A stretch of 64,000 bases of DNA from Streptomyces alboniger (GTDB lineage Bacteria > Actinomycetota > Actinomycetes > Streptomycetales > Streptomycetaceae), in the NCBI RefSeq assembly GCF_008704395.1, contig NZ_CP023695.1:7378001-7442000 (forward strand), given 5' to 3'. Shown one piece after another: positions 32,855 to 41,227 of this stretch. The first letter of the stretch is position 1. Each line of letters starts with the position of its first letter. The notes beneath the pieces were generated by a model. The model saw nothing but the letters and a program-made list of their open reading frames with translations, ran no database searches and had not been told where the DNA came from. The position numbers and the translations under genes are program-made.

Positions 32855-33028
32855 TCAGTGCCGACCGGCGTCCTTGATCTTCTCCTTGGCCTGGCGTGCG
32901 TCACCCTTGGTCTGGTCGGCACGTCCCTTGGCGGTAAGGCGTTCGTTGCCCACGGCGCGCCCGGCCGCTTCCTCCGCCTTGCCGACGGTCTGCTCGGTCT
33001 TCGCCTTGGCCTTCTCATCGGCGGCCAT
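32855..33028 (-). CDS. CsbD-family stress protein
   Basis: The 57-residue, highly charged protein has the CsbD pattern (EQTVGKAEEAAGRAVGNERL, KGRADQTKGDARQAKEKIKD). CsbD-like proteins are small, probably disordered or helical, and induced by general stress (SigB-type regulons). ATG 33028 is preceded by AAGGGTG and fits the family length; the frame is open 19 codons further upstream without a better site. It is probably monocistronic, with its own strong terminator. Confidence 0.9.
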   Translation of the reverse strand: MAADEKAKAKTEQTVGKAEEAAGRAVGNERLTAKGRADQTKGDARQAKEKIKDAGRH

Positions 33029-33142
33029 GCTGCTCACACCCTTCAGTGTCGGGATCATGTGCTGCATGTACGTCTGGCCACTCAAGCCGGGCGCAAACGT
33101 AGGAATTCCGGATGGATTCCCAGCGTCCGCCGCTGCGCGGTC

Positions 33143-34537
33143 TCAGCGTCCGCGCCGGACCATCGCCGCCTTGCGGGCCTCGGCGAGCTTGCGGGCCTCG
33201 CCGGACTTGCGGGACTTGCCGCCCGTACCGCGGGAGGCGTCCTTGCTGGTGCCAAGGCCGCGGAAGGGGGTGTTCGCGTTCTTGGGCCGTGCCGAGGGCC
33301 CGCCGTCGAGCGGGGTGCCGGAGGGCGCCTTGGCGCCGGTGATGCGGCTCAGCGCCGCCTCGCCCGAGCGCACCTTGGTGACCGTCGCCTCGATACCGGC
33401 CTCGGCCATGATCCGGCTCACCTCGCGGCGCTGGCCCGACAGGACCAGCGTGACGACGCTGCCGGACTCACCGGCGCGGGCGGTGCGGCCCGCGCGGTGC
33501 ACGTAGTCCTTGGGGTCGGTGGGCGGGTCGACGTTGACCACGAGGTCGAGGTCGTCGATGTGCAGGCCCCGGGCCGCGACATTCGTCGCCACCAGGACGG
33601 TGACCTGTCCGTTCTTGAACTGCGCGAGGGTCCGCGTGCGCTGTGGCTGGGACTTGCCGCTGTGCAGGGCCGCGGCGTGCACCCCGCTGGCCCGCAGATG
33701 CCGGGTGAGCAGGTCGACGGAGTGCTTGGTGTCCAGGAACAGCAGGACGCGGCCGTCGCGGGCGGCGATCTCCGTGGTGACGGCGTACCGGTCGGGGCCG
33801 TGGACGACCAGGACGTGGTGGTCCATCGTCGCGACCTCGCCCGCGGACGCGTCGACGGAGTGGACGACGGGGTCGTGGAGGTAGCGCTCGACCAGGCTGT
33901 CGACATCGCGGTCCAAGGTGGCCGAGAACAGCATCCGCTGGCCGTCGGCGTGCACTTGGTCGAGCGCCTCCGTGACCTGCGGCAGGAAGCCCATGTCGCA
34001 CATCTGGTCGGCCTCGTCGAGGACCGTGATCCGCACCCGCCCCAGGTGGCAGGCCTTGCGCTCGATGAGGTCGTGCAGACGGCCGGGGGTGGCGACGACG
34101 ACCTCCGCCCCGTCCCGCAGCGCGGCGATCTGCCGGCCGGCCGACATGCCGCCGACGACCGCGGCCATCCGCAGCCGCAGCGCCTCGGCGTACGGCGTGA
34201 GCGCCTCGGTGACCTGCTGGGCCAGCTCCCGGGTGGGTACGAGGACCAGGGCGAGCGGACGCTTCGGCTCGGCACGCCGCCCGGCGGTCCGCGCGAGCAG
34301 CGGCAGACCGAAGGCGAGCGTCTTACCTGATCCGGTGCGCCCGCGGCCGAGGACGTCACGGCCCGCGAGGGCGCTGGGCAGCGTCGCCGCCTGGATCGGG
34401 AAGGGCTCGCGCACGCCGAGCGCGGTCAGCGTGCGCAGGACCTCGCCGGGCAGGTCCAGCTCGGCGAACGACGCGATCGTGGGCGCGGCCGGGGCGGGCT
34501 CGCCGCTGGGGGTGCCGGGACGGTCGGGATGCTTCAT
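33143..34537 (-). CDS. DEAD-box ATP-dependent RNA helicase
   Basis: The 464-residue product has all core motifs in order: the Q-motif region (ASFAELDLPGEVLRTL), Walker A GRTGSGKT, PTRELAQQV, ATPGRLHDL, VLDEADQM (DEAD), FSATL, VATNVAARGLHIDDLDLV, and HRAGRTARAG. A basic, Gly/Ser/Lys-rich tail follows, as in RhlE/CshA-type helicases that remodel RNA in ribosome assembly or decay. ATG 34537 follows GGAAGG and starts directly before the core; longer frames add unlike sequence. It acts in the cytosol and is divergent from a GNAT gene. Confidence 0.95.
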   Translation of the reverse strand: MKHPDRPGTPSGEPAPAAPTIASFAELDLPGEVLRTLTALGVREPFPIQAATLPSALAGRDVLGRGRTGSGKTLAFGLPLLARTAGRRAEPKRPLALVLVPTRELAQQVTEALTPYAEALRLRMAAVVGGMSAGRQIAALRDGAEVVVATPGRLHDLIERKACHLGRVRITVLDEADQMCDMGFLPQVTEALDQVHADGQRMLFSATLDRDVDSLVERYLHDPVVHSVDASAGEVATMDHHVLVVHGPDRYAVTTEIAARDGRVLLFLDTKHSVDLLTRHLRASGVHAAALHSGKSQPQRTRTLAQFKNGQVTVLVATNVAARGLHIDDLDLVVNVDPPTDPKDYVHRAGRTARAGESGSVVTLVLSGQRREVSRIMAEAGIEATVTKVRSGEAALSRITGAKAPSGTPLDGGPSARPKNANTPFRGLGTSKDASRGTGGKSRKSGEARKLAEARKAAMVRRGR

Positions 34538-34745
34538 GAAAGAGCCTTCCGCAGAGGGAACGTACCGAGGAAGGCCCGGCAGAACGACAGGGTGACGACA
34601 GGGTCGAGAAGTCGGCGCACAGACGTGACCGGACGGGTCGAGGTCCGGCCAGTGCGTACACGCAAACGGTTGATGGTAACACAGAGTGACAGTTTGGCGG
34701 GCAGTGTCCCGGCGGAGAATCGTTCCTTCGTGCCATCGTGGTGGC

Positions 34746-35318
34746 ATGACCATCGAAGTTCGGCCCGCTTCGCTCTTCGAGGACGTCCGCGCCCTCCTCG
34801 GCCCGAGGACGCCCGGGGCCAACGTCTGCTGGTGCCTGAGCTACCGCATCCCGTCCAAGCTCAACAACGAGCTGCGCGGCCCCGCCCGCGGGGAGTACGT
34901 CGCCGAGCTGTGCCGCAAAGGCCCCCCTCCGGGGGTGCTCGCCTACGACGGCGACGAGCCGGTGGGCTGGGCCGCCGTGGCCCCGCGGTCGGACACCTCG
35001 TTCGCCCGCAGCCGCGTCATCCCACACGTCGACGACCTGCCCGTCTGGTCGCTGTGGTGCGTGCGCGTACGGCCCGGCCACCGCAAGAGGGGCATCTCGC
35101 ACGCCCTGATCGCCGGGGCGGTCGAGTTCGCCCGCGCCCACGACGCCCCCGTGATCGAGGCATACCCCCTGGACAACGGCGACGCCAAGGTCGATCTGAC
35201 GATGGCGTACGCCGGTATCCGGAAGAACTTCGAGCGCGCCGGGTTCACCTACGCCGCCGACACCGATTCCGTGCTGGCAGGCCACCCCCGCATCCTGATG
35301 CGGCTCGACCTGCGCTGA
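34746..35318 (+). CDS. GNAT-family N-acetyltransferase
   Basis: The 190-residue protein shows the GNAT core: a beta-strand CVRVRPGHRKRGISHALIAGAVEFA (the acetyl-CoA pyrophosphate loop in RPGHRKRGIS) and a C-terminal F-E-R-A-G-F motif (KNFERAGFTYAA). An N-terminal CWCLSYRIPS segment is typical of an uncharacterised Streptomyces subgroup. ATG 34746 has only a weak GGTGG site, but the product then begins at the domain. The substrate is unknown. It is divergent from the helicase gene. Confidence 0.85.
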   Translation: MTIEVRPASLFEDVRALLGPRTPGANVCWCLSYRIPSKLNNELRGPARGEYVAELCRKGPPPGVLAYDGDEPVGWAAVAPRSDTSFARSRVIPHVDDLPVWSLWCVRVRPGHRKRGISHALIAGAVEFARAHDAPVIEAYPLDNGDAKVDLTMAYAGIRKNFERAGFTYAADTDSVLAGHPRILMRLDLR

Positions 35319-35331
35319 CCGCCGGCAGCCG

Positions 35332-35352
35332 GCCGATCACCGGGTGACCGGC
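35332..35352. terminator. Weak hairpin after the GNAT gene
   Basis: GCCG-A-TCACC pairs with GGTGA-C-CGGC around a single G, with one mismatch. It lies just past the GNAT stop and may end that transcript. Confidence 0.4.
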
Positions 35353-35479
35353 ACGCCCGCCGCCGGCTGAGCGTCCACCACGTGCCCGAGCAGACGCCGT
35401 CACCCCGGCTTCCTCCACGGCCCGCGCAGAGGATTCGCGCCGCCCGGGGACGCCCGCCGCGTCGGCCTACGCTGAGCCC

Positions 35480-35983
35480 ATGCGCCTGCTGCTGACCTCC
35501 GACACCCACGTGCCCGCCAGGGCGAAGAGCCTGCCGGACGCCCTCCTGGCGGCCATCGACGAGGCCGACGTGGTGATCCACGCCGGGGACTGGATCGACG
35601 AGGCCACGCTCGACCTGTTCGAGTCCAGGTCGCGTCGGCTTATCGGCGTGTACGGCAACAACGACGGTCCCGGACTGCGCCGGCGCCTCCCCGAGATCGC
35701 CCGCGCTGAACTGGCCGGACTGCGGTTCGGCGTCGTGCACGAGACCGGAGCGGCCACCGGGCGCGCACAGCGGTGCGCCCAGCGCTTCCCGGACCTGGAC
35801 GTCCTCGTGTTCGGCCACAGCCACATCCCCTGGGACACCCAGGCCCCGGGCGGCCCGCGGCTGCTCAACCCCGGCTCGCCGACCGACCGCAGACGGCAGC
35901 CCTTCTGTACGTTCCTCACCCTGACCGTGTCGGACGGAACCCTGCACGACGTGACGTCGCACCGGCTGCCGCCGAGGCGTTGA
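35480..35983 (+). CDS. YfcE/MJ0936-like metallophosphoesterase
   Basis: The 167-residue protein has the calcineurin-like phosphoesterase motifs in order: LTSDTHV (variant of D-x-H), HAGDWID, YGNNDGP (GNxD), VVHETG (variant of the GH-x site), and FGHSHIPW. These bind two metals and hydrolyse phosphodiesters. The size matches the YfcE family. The start ATG 35480 fits the domain edge; its ribosome binding site is weak. The cytosolic substrate is unknown. No partner gene is evident. Confidence 0.92.
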   Translation: MRLLLTSDTHVPARAKSLPDALLAAIDEADVVIHAGDWIDEATLDLFESRSRRLIGVYGNNDGPGLRRRLPEIARAELAGLRFGVVHETGAATGRAQRCAQRFPDLDVLVFGHSHIPWDTQAPGGPRLLNPGSPTDRRRQPFCTFLTLTVSDGTLHDVTSHRLPPRR

Positions 35984-36035
35984 CCGGGGTTCGCGGTGGT
36001 GACGTGACCAGCGCGGATTCAGCGGGCGAGGCCCG

Positions 36036-36488
36036 TCACGGGTGCAGGGCGCTCCACGTGGCGGCGTCCACGACACCCGTCACCGGCAGTGCGAACTGTC
36101 GTTGCAGGTGTTCGACCGACGCCTTGGTGACCGCCTCGAAGACACCGCTCACGGGGACGTTCACATAGCGGTAGACCTCGTTGAGGATGCACTGGAGATG
36201 CCGTACGGCCTCTCCCGTGCTCCCCGTCTGGAGGGTGGGATGCCCGCCCAGGTACATGCACAGGCGCCATTCGGCGGCCGTCGCGCCCGCGGCGACCTCG
36301 GGGCGTACGCCACCGTCGGGGTCCTTGATGGCGACGGCGCTGACCCGCGGCGGCGCGGGCTCGGAGGCGCGGGCGGCGACGGGGCCCGCGGCGGACAGGG
36401 CCAGCGCCGCGGTGGTCACGGCCACCGCGGCGGCCGTACGGATCGTGCGGGTCGTGCCTGTCAACTGGGTCGTGCGTCCGGTCTTCAT
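36036..36488 (-). CDS. Secreted peptidoglycan-binding-domain protein
   Basis: The 150-residue product has a signal peptide (about residues 1-42, ending AARASE) and a C-terminal PG_binding_1 domain (LQTGSTGEAVRHLQCILNEV, VSGVFEAVTKASVEHLQRQF, LPVTGVVDAATWSAL). The two Cys (RLCMYLG, LQCILN) may pair. No catalytic domain is present, so it probably binds cell-wall peptidoglycan alone or as an accessory factor. ATG 36488 follows GGAGGAA. It lies in a row of three small secreted-protein genes on the - strand. Confidence 0.9.
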   Translation of the reverse strand: MKTGRTTQLTGTTRTIRTAAAVAVTTAALALSAAGPVAARASEPAPPRVSAVAIKDPDGGVRPEVAAGATAAEWRLCMYLGGHPTLQTGSTGEAVRHLQCILNEVYRYVNVPVSGVFEAVTKASVEHLQRQFALPVTGVVDAATWSALHP

Positions 36489-36564
36489 GGGGATTCCTCC
36501 TCGCGCCGGGGCGCCTGCGGAAGTTGATCGGGACGGATCTCCAAAACGGCTCGTTAGGGAGCGC

Positions 36565-36990
36565 TCAGTACCAGGGGCAGCGCGGCAGCCCGGCGACCGG
36601 GTGGGACATGCCGGTGGGGATCCTCACGACCTCCGCGGGGACATTGCCCCAGCCCTTGATGCGGGGCAGCTCACCGACCTGGTCGCCCTGGGTGTAGTAC
36701 CAGACGTTGTTGCCCTGGGTGTCCTTGGGGCCGATGGTGTAGCAGGTGAACCAGGACGGGGAGAGGCGCAGCCAGCCGGTGATCGGCGCGTCGAAAGAGG
36801 GCCTGCCGTAGACATCCGAGGGAAGGTTGTCGCAGTACAACGCCTTGGTGAACGAGTTGCCGATGGTGTCGCGCAGCTCGACGCCCTCCTGAAGCGAGCA
36901 GGTGGCGCGAGCGCCGGCGCTCGCGGGCGTGGCCGTCAGGGGAAGGCACAGCAGCGCGCCGACGGCCGCGGCGACGGTTGTCCTTTTCAC
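36565..36990 (-). CDS. Small secreted protein of unknown function (paralogue 1 of a tandem pair)
   Basis: The 141-residue product has a signal peptide ending near TPASAGA and four Cys in the mature part. The core block FTCYTIGPKDTQGNNVWYYT, followed by QGDQ, and the C-terminal PRCPWY are shared with the next gene (FVCWKEGSDYMGNNIWYYT, followed by QGDQ; TQCPWS). The pair therefore arose by duplication. NNxWYYTQGD resembles the end of bacterial SH3-like folds, but I cannot assign a family. GTG 36990 follows CAGGAG and gives a normal signal peptide; the long frame upstream is shadow. Confidence 0.8.
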   Translation of the reverse strand: MKRTTVAAAVGALLCLPLTATPASAGARATCSLQEGVELRDTIGNSFTKALYCDNLPSDVYGRPSFDAPITGWLRLSPSWFTCYTIGPKDTQGNNVWYYTQGDQVGELPRIKGWGNVPAEVVRIPTGMSHPVAGLPRCPWY

Positions 36991-37066
36991 GGCGTACTCC
37001 TGATGGGTCGTGAACACGTGAACAGGGGGCGGGGAGGAAGAACGGCGGAGGCGGCGCGGCGCCTGC

Positions 37067-37516
37067 TCACGACCAGGGGCACTGTGTGAGACCGGGGAAG
37101 GGATGCTGGGGCGCCTTGACCGCGACCGCCGGCATGTAACCCCAGGCCTTGACGGTGGGGGAGGCCACGATCTGGTCGCCCTGGGTGTAGTACCAGATGT
37201 TGTTCCCCATGTAGTCGGAGCCCTCCTTCCAGCACACGAACCAGCGCGGAGTGAAGAGCATCTTGCCGACCACCGGGCTCGTCGAGCGCGACTGGATGCG
37301 CACCGAACCAGGGGTGAGGTCACACCACATGTCACCGCTGAAGTTCATCCCGGTCCAGTCCACGTGCGGCTCGCCGGGCCGCAGCCAGCAGGCCGGGTCC
37401 GCGTCGGCCGCGGCGGATGCGGGCGTGGTGAGCGCCCCGCACACCAGCGCGGCGGCGGCCAGCGGGCCCACGAGCCGGCGCAGCCGACGCAGCCGGCCTC
37501 TGGGTCTTCCACTCAT
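37067..37516 (-). CDS. Small secreted protein of unknown function (paralogue 2 of a tandem pair)
   Basis: The 149-residue product has an Arg-rich signal peptide (RPRGRLRRLRRLVGPL, cleavage near PASAAA) and a mature domain with four Cys. It shares the Cys spacing, GNN(V/I)WYYTQGDQ motif and CPW ending of the neighbouring gene 76 bases downstream. ATG 37516 follows GAGGGG. Both genes are probably co-transcribed. The fold may be SH3-like or a small inhibitor; nothing in the sequence decides. Upstream lies a divergent lectin gene across a 231-base promoter region. Confidence 0.82.
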   Translation of the reverse strand: MSGRPRGRLRRLRRLVGPLAAAALVCGALTTPASAAADADPACWLRPGEPHVDWTGMNFSGDMWCDLTPGSVRIQSRSTSPVVGKMLFTPRWFVCWKEGSDYMGNNIWYYTQGDQIVASPTVKAWGYMPAVAVKAPQHPFPGLTQCPWS

Positions 37517-37747
37517 GGCGAGTACACCCCTCGTCTCGGAACAGGTCGTCGCGGCACAGGTCGTCTCGGTGCACCGCTCAGGTATCAGGTCTCAGTGCTT
37601 CCGGCGGTGCAGGGCCGATGGTGGCCTCGCCGCCTGACGTGCCGCTGACGAACAAGTCCTCCCCCTCGATGTCAGGCACCCGTCAGCCCGCCATGGGAGG
37701 CTCCGCTCCCGCGCAGCAGCCCGTATCACGACATCTGAGGGGGACTC

Positions 37748-38755
37748 ATGCGAAGACCCGGTCACGGACGTACGCATGCCGGACGTACGCACGCCGCACT
37801 GCTCGCCGTCCTCGCCCTGCTGCTCACCCTGACGGCCACGCAGGAAACGGCGAGCGCTGCCTCGCCCTCGGCGGCGGATGACATCAACATCGTCGCCACC
37901 CACAGCGGCATGTGCCTCGAAGCCGCTACCGCCGCCGAGGGCGAGGTGATCACCCAGCGCGGGTGCGCCGGGCGCAAGAACGCCCTGTGGACGCTGAAGT
38001 CCTCGGCCCTGGGCGGGGCTTCGTACCAGATCGTCAACGTCTACAGCGGCAAGTGCATCGCGGTCGAGAACTCCAGCCCGGCGGTCGGCGCCCTCGTACG
38101 GCAGCAGACCTGCGGCAACCAGCCCGGCGCGAGCTTCACCTTCACCGAGGCCGACGGCGGGGTCTGGATCCGGCCCAGGACCGTCAGCGCCTCCCCGCTG
38201 TGCCTGGAGGTCACGGGCTCCTCCACCGCCGACGGCGCGCAGTTGCGCCAGTGGGGCTGCGAGCGGCAGTCCGGTTCCGTCTTCACCCAGGAGCGCTACC
38301 AGGGCCCCGCGCTCGGCTGGGCGAAGATCCGCCCGGCGAGCGCGCCTTCCCTGTGCGTCACCGAAGGCCGTGACCGCAAGGGCCTCTACCGCAGTGCCGT
38401 CGCCGTCCAGCGCCCCTGCGCGCAGGCGGTCCCGCCGCGCACCTACCTGGAAGAGGTCGGTGCCGGGCGCTACCGCATCCAGTGGCACCATCCGGAATTC
38501 GGCATCGGCTGCCTGACCGTCATGGACGGGGGTCCGGTTCCCGGCATGCTCGAACCGTGGGACGCCTGTTCCGTCGCCACGGTGTTCCAGATCGAGCCGG
38601 TCGAGACCCCGGCGCCGGGCGGTTTCCGCATCCGCGACGCGGGCACGGGCCAGTGCCTCGGCATGGCGGACGGCGGCACCGCGGAGGGCGTCGAGGTCAT
38701 GCGTCAGACGTGTACGTCGGCTCTGTCCCAGGAGTTCTTCGTCGATCCGGAGTGA
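37748..38755 (+). CDS. Secreted ricin-B-type lectin repeat protein
   Basis: The 335-residue product has a signal peptide (residues 1 to about 37, HAALLAVLALLLTL then TASAAS) followed by beta-trefoil (RICIN) repeats: SGMCLEAATAAEGEVITQRG, SGKCIAVENSSPAVGALVRQ, SPLCLEVTGSSTADGAQLRQ, and a last GQCLGMADGGTAEGVEV. These Q-x-W-like carbohydrate-binding repeats occur without any catalytic domain, so the protein probably binds extracellular glycans. ATG 37748 follows GAGGGG. It converges with arsC across a small hairpin. Confidence 0.88.
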   Translation: MRRPGHGRTHAGRTHAALLAVLALLLTLTATQETASAASPSAADDINIVATHSGMCLEAATAAEGEVITQRGCAGRKNALWTLKSSALGGASYQIVNVYSGKCIAVENSSPAVGALVRQQTCGNQPGASFTFTEADGGVWIRPRTVSASPLCLEVTGSSTADGAQLRQWGCERQSGSVFTQERYQGPALGWAKIRPASAPSLCVTEGRDRKGLYRSAVAVQRPCAQAVPPRTYLEEVGAGRYRIQWHHPEFGIGCLTVMDGGPVPGMLEPWDACSVATVFQIEPVETPAPGGFRIRDAGTGQCLGMADGGTAEGVEVMRQTCTSALSQEFFVDPE

Positions 38756-38782
38756 GCACCACAGCGCCGTCCCCCCCGGCGC

Positions 38783-38801
38783 CGCGCCCCCTCCGGGCGC
38801 G
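38783..38801. terminator. Hairpin between the lectin gene and arsC
   Basis: CGCGCCC (38783-38789) pairs with GGGCGCG (38795-38801) around CCTCC, between convergent genes. Confidence 0.55.
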
Positions 38802-38815
38802 TCCCCCCGTCGGAA

Positions 38816-39232
38816 TCACCCCGCCTTGTCGGGGGCGATCTCCGCGATCAGGCCCTCCACCAGGACCTTGATCTCGTCCCGGATGGGGCGGACGGCCTCG
38901 ACGCCCCGGCCCGCCGGGTCTTCGAGCCGCCAGTCGAGGTAGCGCTTGCCGGGGAAGACCGGGCAGGTGTCGCCGCAGCCCATCGTGACGCAGACGTCCG
39001 ATTCCTTGACCGCGTCGACGGTGAGGGCCTTCGGGGTCTCGGCGGAGATGTCGATGCCCACCTCGCGCATGGCCTCGACCGCGGCCGGGTTCACTTCCCT
39101 GCCCGGGGCCGACCCCGCCGAGCGGACCTCGACGCGGTCGCCCGCCAGATGGTTCAGCCAGGCGGCGGCCATCTGGGAGCGGCCGGCGTTGTGGACGCAG
39201 ACGAACAGGACGGAGGGCTTCCGGTCGGGCAT
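38816..39232 (-). CDS. arsC: Arsenate reductase (low-molecular-weight phosphatase fold)
   Basis: The 138-residue enzyme reduces arsenate to arsenite in the cytosol. The P-loop Cys motif FVCVHNAGRSQMAAAW is at the N terminus, and the later pair of Cys in VTMGCGDTCPVFPG matches the thioredoxin- or mycothiol-linked ArsC class. The length is typical. ATG 39232 has GAGAGG before it; the frame is open 15 codons upstream. It is divergent from arsR-acr3 across an 82-base region holding an operator-like palindrome, so arsenite-responsive ArsR control of both sides is likely. Confidence 0.93.
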   Translation of the reverse strand: MPDRKPSVLFVCVHNAGRSQMAAAWLNHLAGDRVEVRSAGSAPGREVNPAAVEAMREVGIDISAETPKALTVDAVKESDVCVTMGCGDTCPVFPGKRYLDWRLEDPAGRGVEAVRPIRDEIKVLVEGLIAEIAPDKAG

Positions 39233-39292
39233 CTGGGGCCTCTCTTGCGGGGACGTACATCTCTTGCCGGGACGCACATCACATCACTGGCT

Positions 39293-39312
39293 GCTGATGT
39301 GACAGTATCAGC
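39293..39312. promoter_or_regulatory. Operator-like palindrome in the arsC/arsR intergenic region
   Basis: GCTGATGTGACAGTATCAGC is an inverted repeat with GCTGAT/ATCAGC arms, two bases before the arsR start codon. A related GCTGACATCAGC lies inside the first codons. The position suits autorepression by ArsR. Confidence 0.6.
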
Positions 39313-39314
39313 CC

Positions 39315-39626
39315 ATGCTGACATCAGCCGACACTGAACTGATCCGGGTCCTCGCCGACCCGCTCAGGCTCCGGATCGTGACCCTGCTGGCCCACGAGAC
39401 CCTGTGCACCACCCACCTCGTGGAGGAGACCGGCGCCCGGCAGACGAACCTCTCCAACCATCTGCGGGTGCTGCGCGAGGCCGGGGTCGTGGAGACGGAG
39501 CCCTGCGGCCGGTTCACCTACTACAGGGTGCGGCCCGAGGTGATCGAGGCGCTGGCGGGCACCTTCGGCCGGCTCGCCGAGGTCGCGCGCACCACCGTCG
39601 GGACCGGCCGAAAGCGAGCGTGCTGA
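39315..39626 (+). CDS. arsR: ArsR/SmtB-family repressor
   Basis: The 103-residue winged-helix protein has the ArsR pattern RVLADPLRLRIVTLLAHETL and the recognition helix QTNLSNHLRVLREAGVV. Only one Cys lies in the alpha-3 position (ETLCTTHL) instead of the classic CxC; further Cys are in EPCGRF and at the C terminus (KRAC). It should therefore sense arsenite or a similar metalloid with an atypical ligand set, as known for some actinobacterial ArsR proteins. The stop overlaps the ATG of the transporter gene, which implies coupling. Confidence 0.92.
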   Translation: MLTSADTELIRVLADPLRLRIVTLLAHETLCTTHLVEETGARQTNLSNHLRVLREAGVVETEPCGRFTYYRVRPEVIEALAGTFGRLAEVARTTVGTGRKRAC

Positions 39627-40726
39627 TGGCCGCCACGGACCCCGGAACCACCTCGCCGCCCCGCGGCGGCGAGGACGCCTCGATCGTCGCCAAGCTCTCC
39701 ACGCTGGACCGCTACCTCGCGGTGTGGATCCTCCTCGCGATGGCCGTCGGCATCGGGCTCGGACGCCTCGTACCCGGCCTGGGCGGCGCGCTCGCCGAGG
39801 TCGAGATCGGCGGCGTCTCCCTGCCGATCGCCATCGGCCTGCTGGTCATGATGTACCCGGTCCTCGCCAAGGTCCGCTACGACAAGCTCGACGCCGTCAC
39901 GGGCGACCGTAAGCTCATGGCGTCGTCGCTGGTCATCAACTGGATCGTCGGCCCTGCGGTGATGTTCGCGCTGGCCTGGATCTTCCTGCCCGACCTGCCC
40001 GAGTACCGCACCGGTCTCATCATCGTCGGCCTGGCCCGCTGCATCGCGATGGTGATCATCTGGAACGACCTGGCGTGCGGCGACCGGGAAGCGGCGGCGG
40101 TCCTCGTCGCGCTGAACTCGGTGTTCCAGGTGATCGCGTTCGGCCTGCTCGGCTGGTTCTACCTCGACCTGCTGCCCACATGGCTGGGCCTCGGGGGCGG
40201 CGAGCACCTCGACATCTCCATGTGGAAGATCGCCCTGAACGTCGTCGTCTTCCTCGGCGTCCCGCTCCTCGCCGGGTTCCTCACCCGCCGCGTCGGCGAG
40301 AGGAGGCTCGGCCGCGAGAGGTACGAGTCCGCCTTCCTGCCCAGGATCGGCCCGTGGGCCCTCTACGGCCTGCTCTTCACGATCGTCATCCTCTTCGCCC
40401 TGCAAGGGAGGACCATCACGTCGCAGCCGCTGGACGTGGCCCGTATCGCGCTGCCGCTGCTGGTGTACTTCGCCCTCATGTTCTTCGGCAGCTTCCTGCT
40501 GGGCAAGGCGCTCGGCCTCGCCTACGACCGCACCGCGACGCTGGCGTTCACCGCGGCGGGCAACAACTTCGAACTCGCCATCGCCGTCGCCATCGCCACC
40601 TTCGGCGTGACGTCCGGCCAGGCCCTCTCCGGTGTCGTCGGACCGCTCATCGAGGTCCCGGTCCTCATCGGGCTCGTGTACGTGTCACTGGCCTGGCGCG
40701 GGAGGTTCGCGGCCGTCAGGCGGTGA
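39626..40726 (+). CDS. acr3: ACR3-family arsenite efflux permease
   Basis: The 366-residue membrane protein shows about ten helices and the ACR3 signatures GLARCIAMVIIWNDLACGD (with the essential Cys) and TAAGNNFELAIAVAIATFG. It exports As(III) using the proton gradient. ATG 39626 overlaps the arsR stop by one base. Its last 11 bases overlap the end of the second arsR gene, which is convergent. Together with arsC and arsO it completes an arsenic resistance set. Confidence 0.95.
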   Translation: MAATDPGTTSPPRGGEDASIVAKLSTLDRYLAVWILLAMAVGIGLGRLVPGLGGALAEVEIGGVSLPIAIGLLVMMYPVLAKVRYDKLDAVTGDRKLMASSLVINWIVGPAVMFALAWIFLPDLPEYRTGLIIVGLARCIAMVIIWNDLACGDREAAAVLVALNSVFQVIAFGLLGWFYLDLLPTWLGLGGGEHLDISMWKIALNVVVFLGVPLLAGFLTRRVGERRLGRERYESAFLPRIGPWALYGLLFTIVILFALQGRTITSQPLDVARIALPLLVYFALMFFGSFLLGKALGLAYDRTATLAFTAAGNNFELAIAVAIATFGVTSGQALSGVVGPLIEVPVLIGLVYVSLAWRGRFAAVRR

Positions 40727-41075
40727 CGCGCCCCAGGACGTGCCCCATCGCCGCGAGCACGGCCGGCTCGACGCGGTAGTACACCCACGTCCCGCGCCGC
40801 TCGGAGGCGAGCAGGCCGGCCTCCTTCAGCTTCTTGAGGTGATGGGACACCGTCGGCTGGGACACCCCCACGTCGGAGATGTCGCACACGCACGCCTCGC
40901 CGCCCTCGTGCGAGGCGACCAGCGAGAACAGTCGCAGCCGTACGGGGTCACCGAGCGCCTTGAACATCGCGGCCGTCCGCACCGCCTCCTCGGCGGTGAA
41001 CGGTCGCTCGGTCAGGGGCGGGCAGCAGGGCTCGACATCGGCATCCAGCAGCGGCAGCGGCTTAGTGTTCGACAT
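40716..41075 (-). CDS. arsR: Second ArsR-family repressor, with canonical CxC arsenite site
   Basis: The 119-residue protein has the winged-helix core (MFKALGDPVRLRLFSLV, QPTVSHHLKKLKEAGLL) and the As(III)-binding ACVCDIS motif in helix 3. A CC pair near the N terminus (DVEPCCPPL) is an additional possible ligand. ATG 41075 is used because it precedes the domain. It is divergent from arsO across operator-like repeats and is the better arsenite sensor of the two ArsR proteins here. It overlaps the end of acr3 tail to tail. Confidence 0.92.
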   Translation of the reverse strand: MSNTKPLPLLDADVEPCCPPLTERPFTAEEAVRTAAMFKALGDPVRLRLFSLVASHEGGEACVCDISDVGVSQPTVSHHLKKLKEAGLLASERRGTWVYYRVEPAVLAAMGHVLGRVTA

Positions 41076-41078
41076 GCG

Positions 41079-41168
41079 TCTATGTTGACACATGTCGAAT
41101 CACAGGTGGAGGCGATCGCGCCTCTCCCCTTGCTAATTCGAAGCTTGTCTATGTTGACGTATATCGAA
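41079..41168. promoter_or_regulatory. Two operator-like repeats in the arsR/arsO intergenic region
   Basis: TCTATGTTGACACATGTCGAA (41079-41099, one base longer than the core TCTATGTTGACACATGTCGA) and the variant with TCTATGTTGACGTATATCGA (41148-41167) are direct copies with partial dyad symmetry (TGTTGAC / related TCGA arms). A weaker half copy occurs near 41200. They flank both divergent starts and are good candidates for ArsR binding. Confidence 0.65.
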
Positions 41169-41227
41169 GCAGGTGCGACCCTGGCCGCATAAGCCATCGA
41201 CGAACGTCGAATCAAAGGGGAGTCGCC

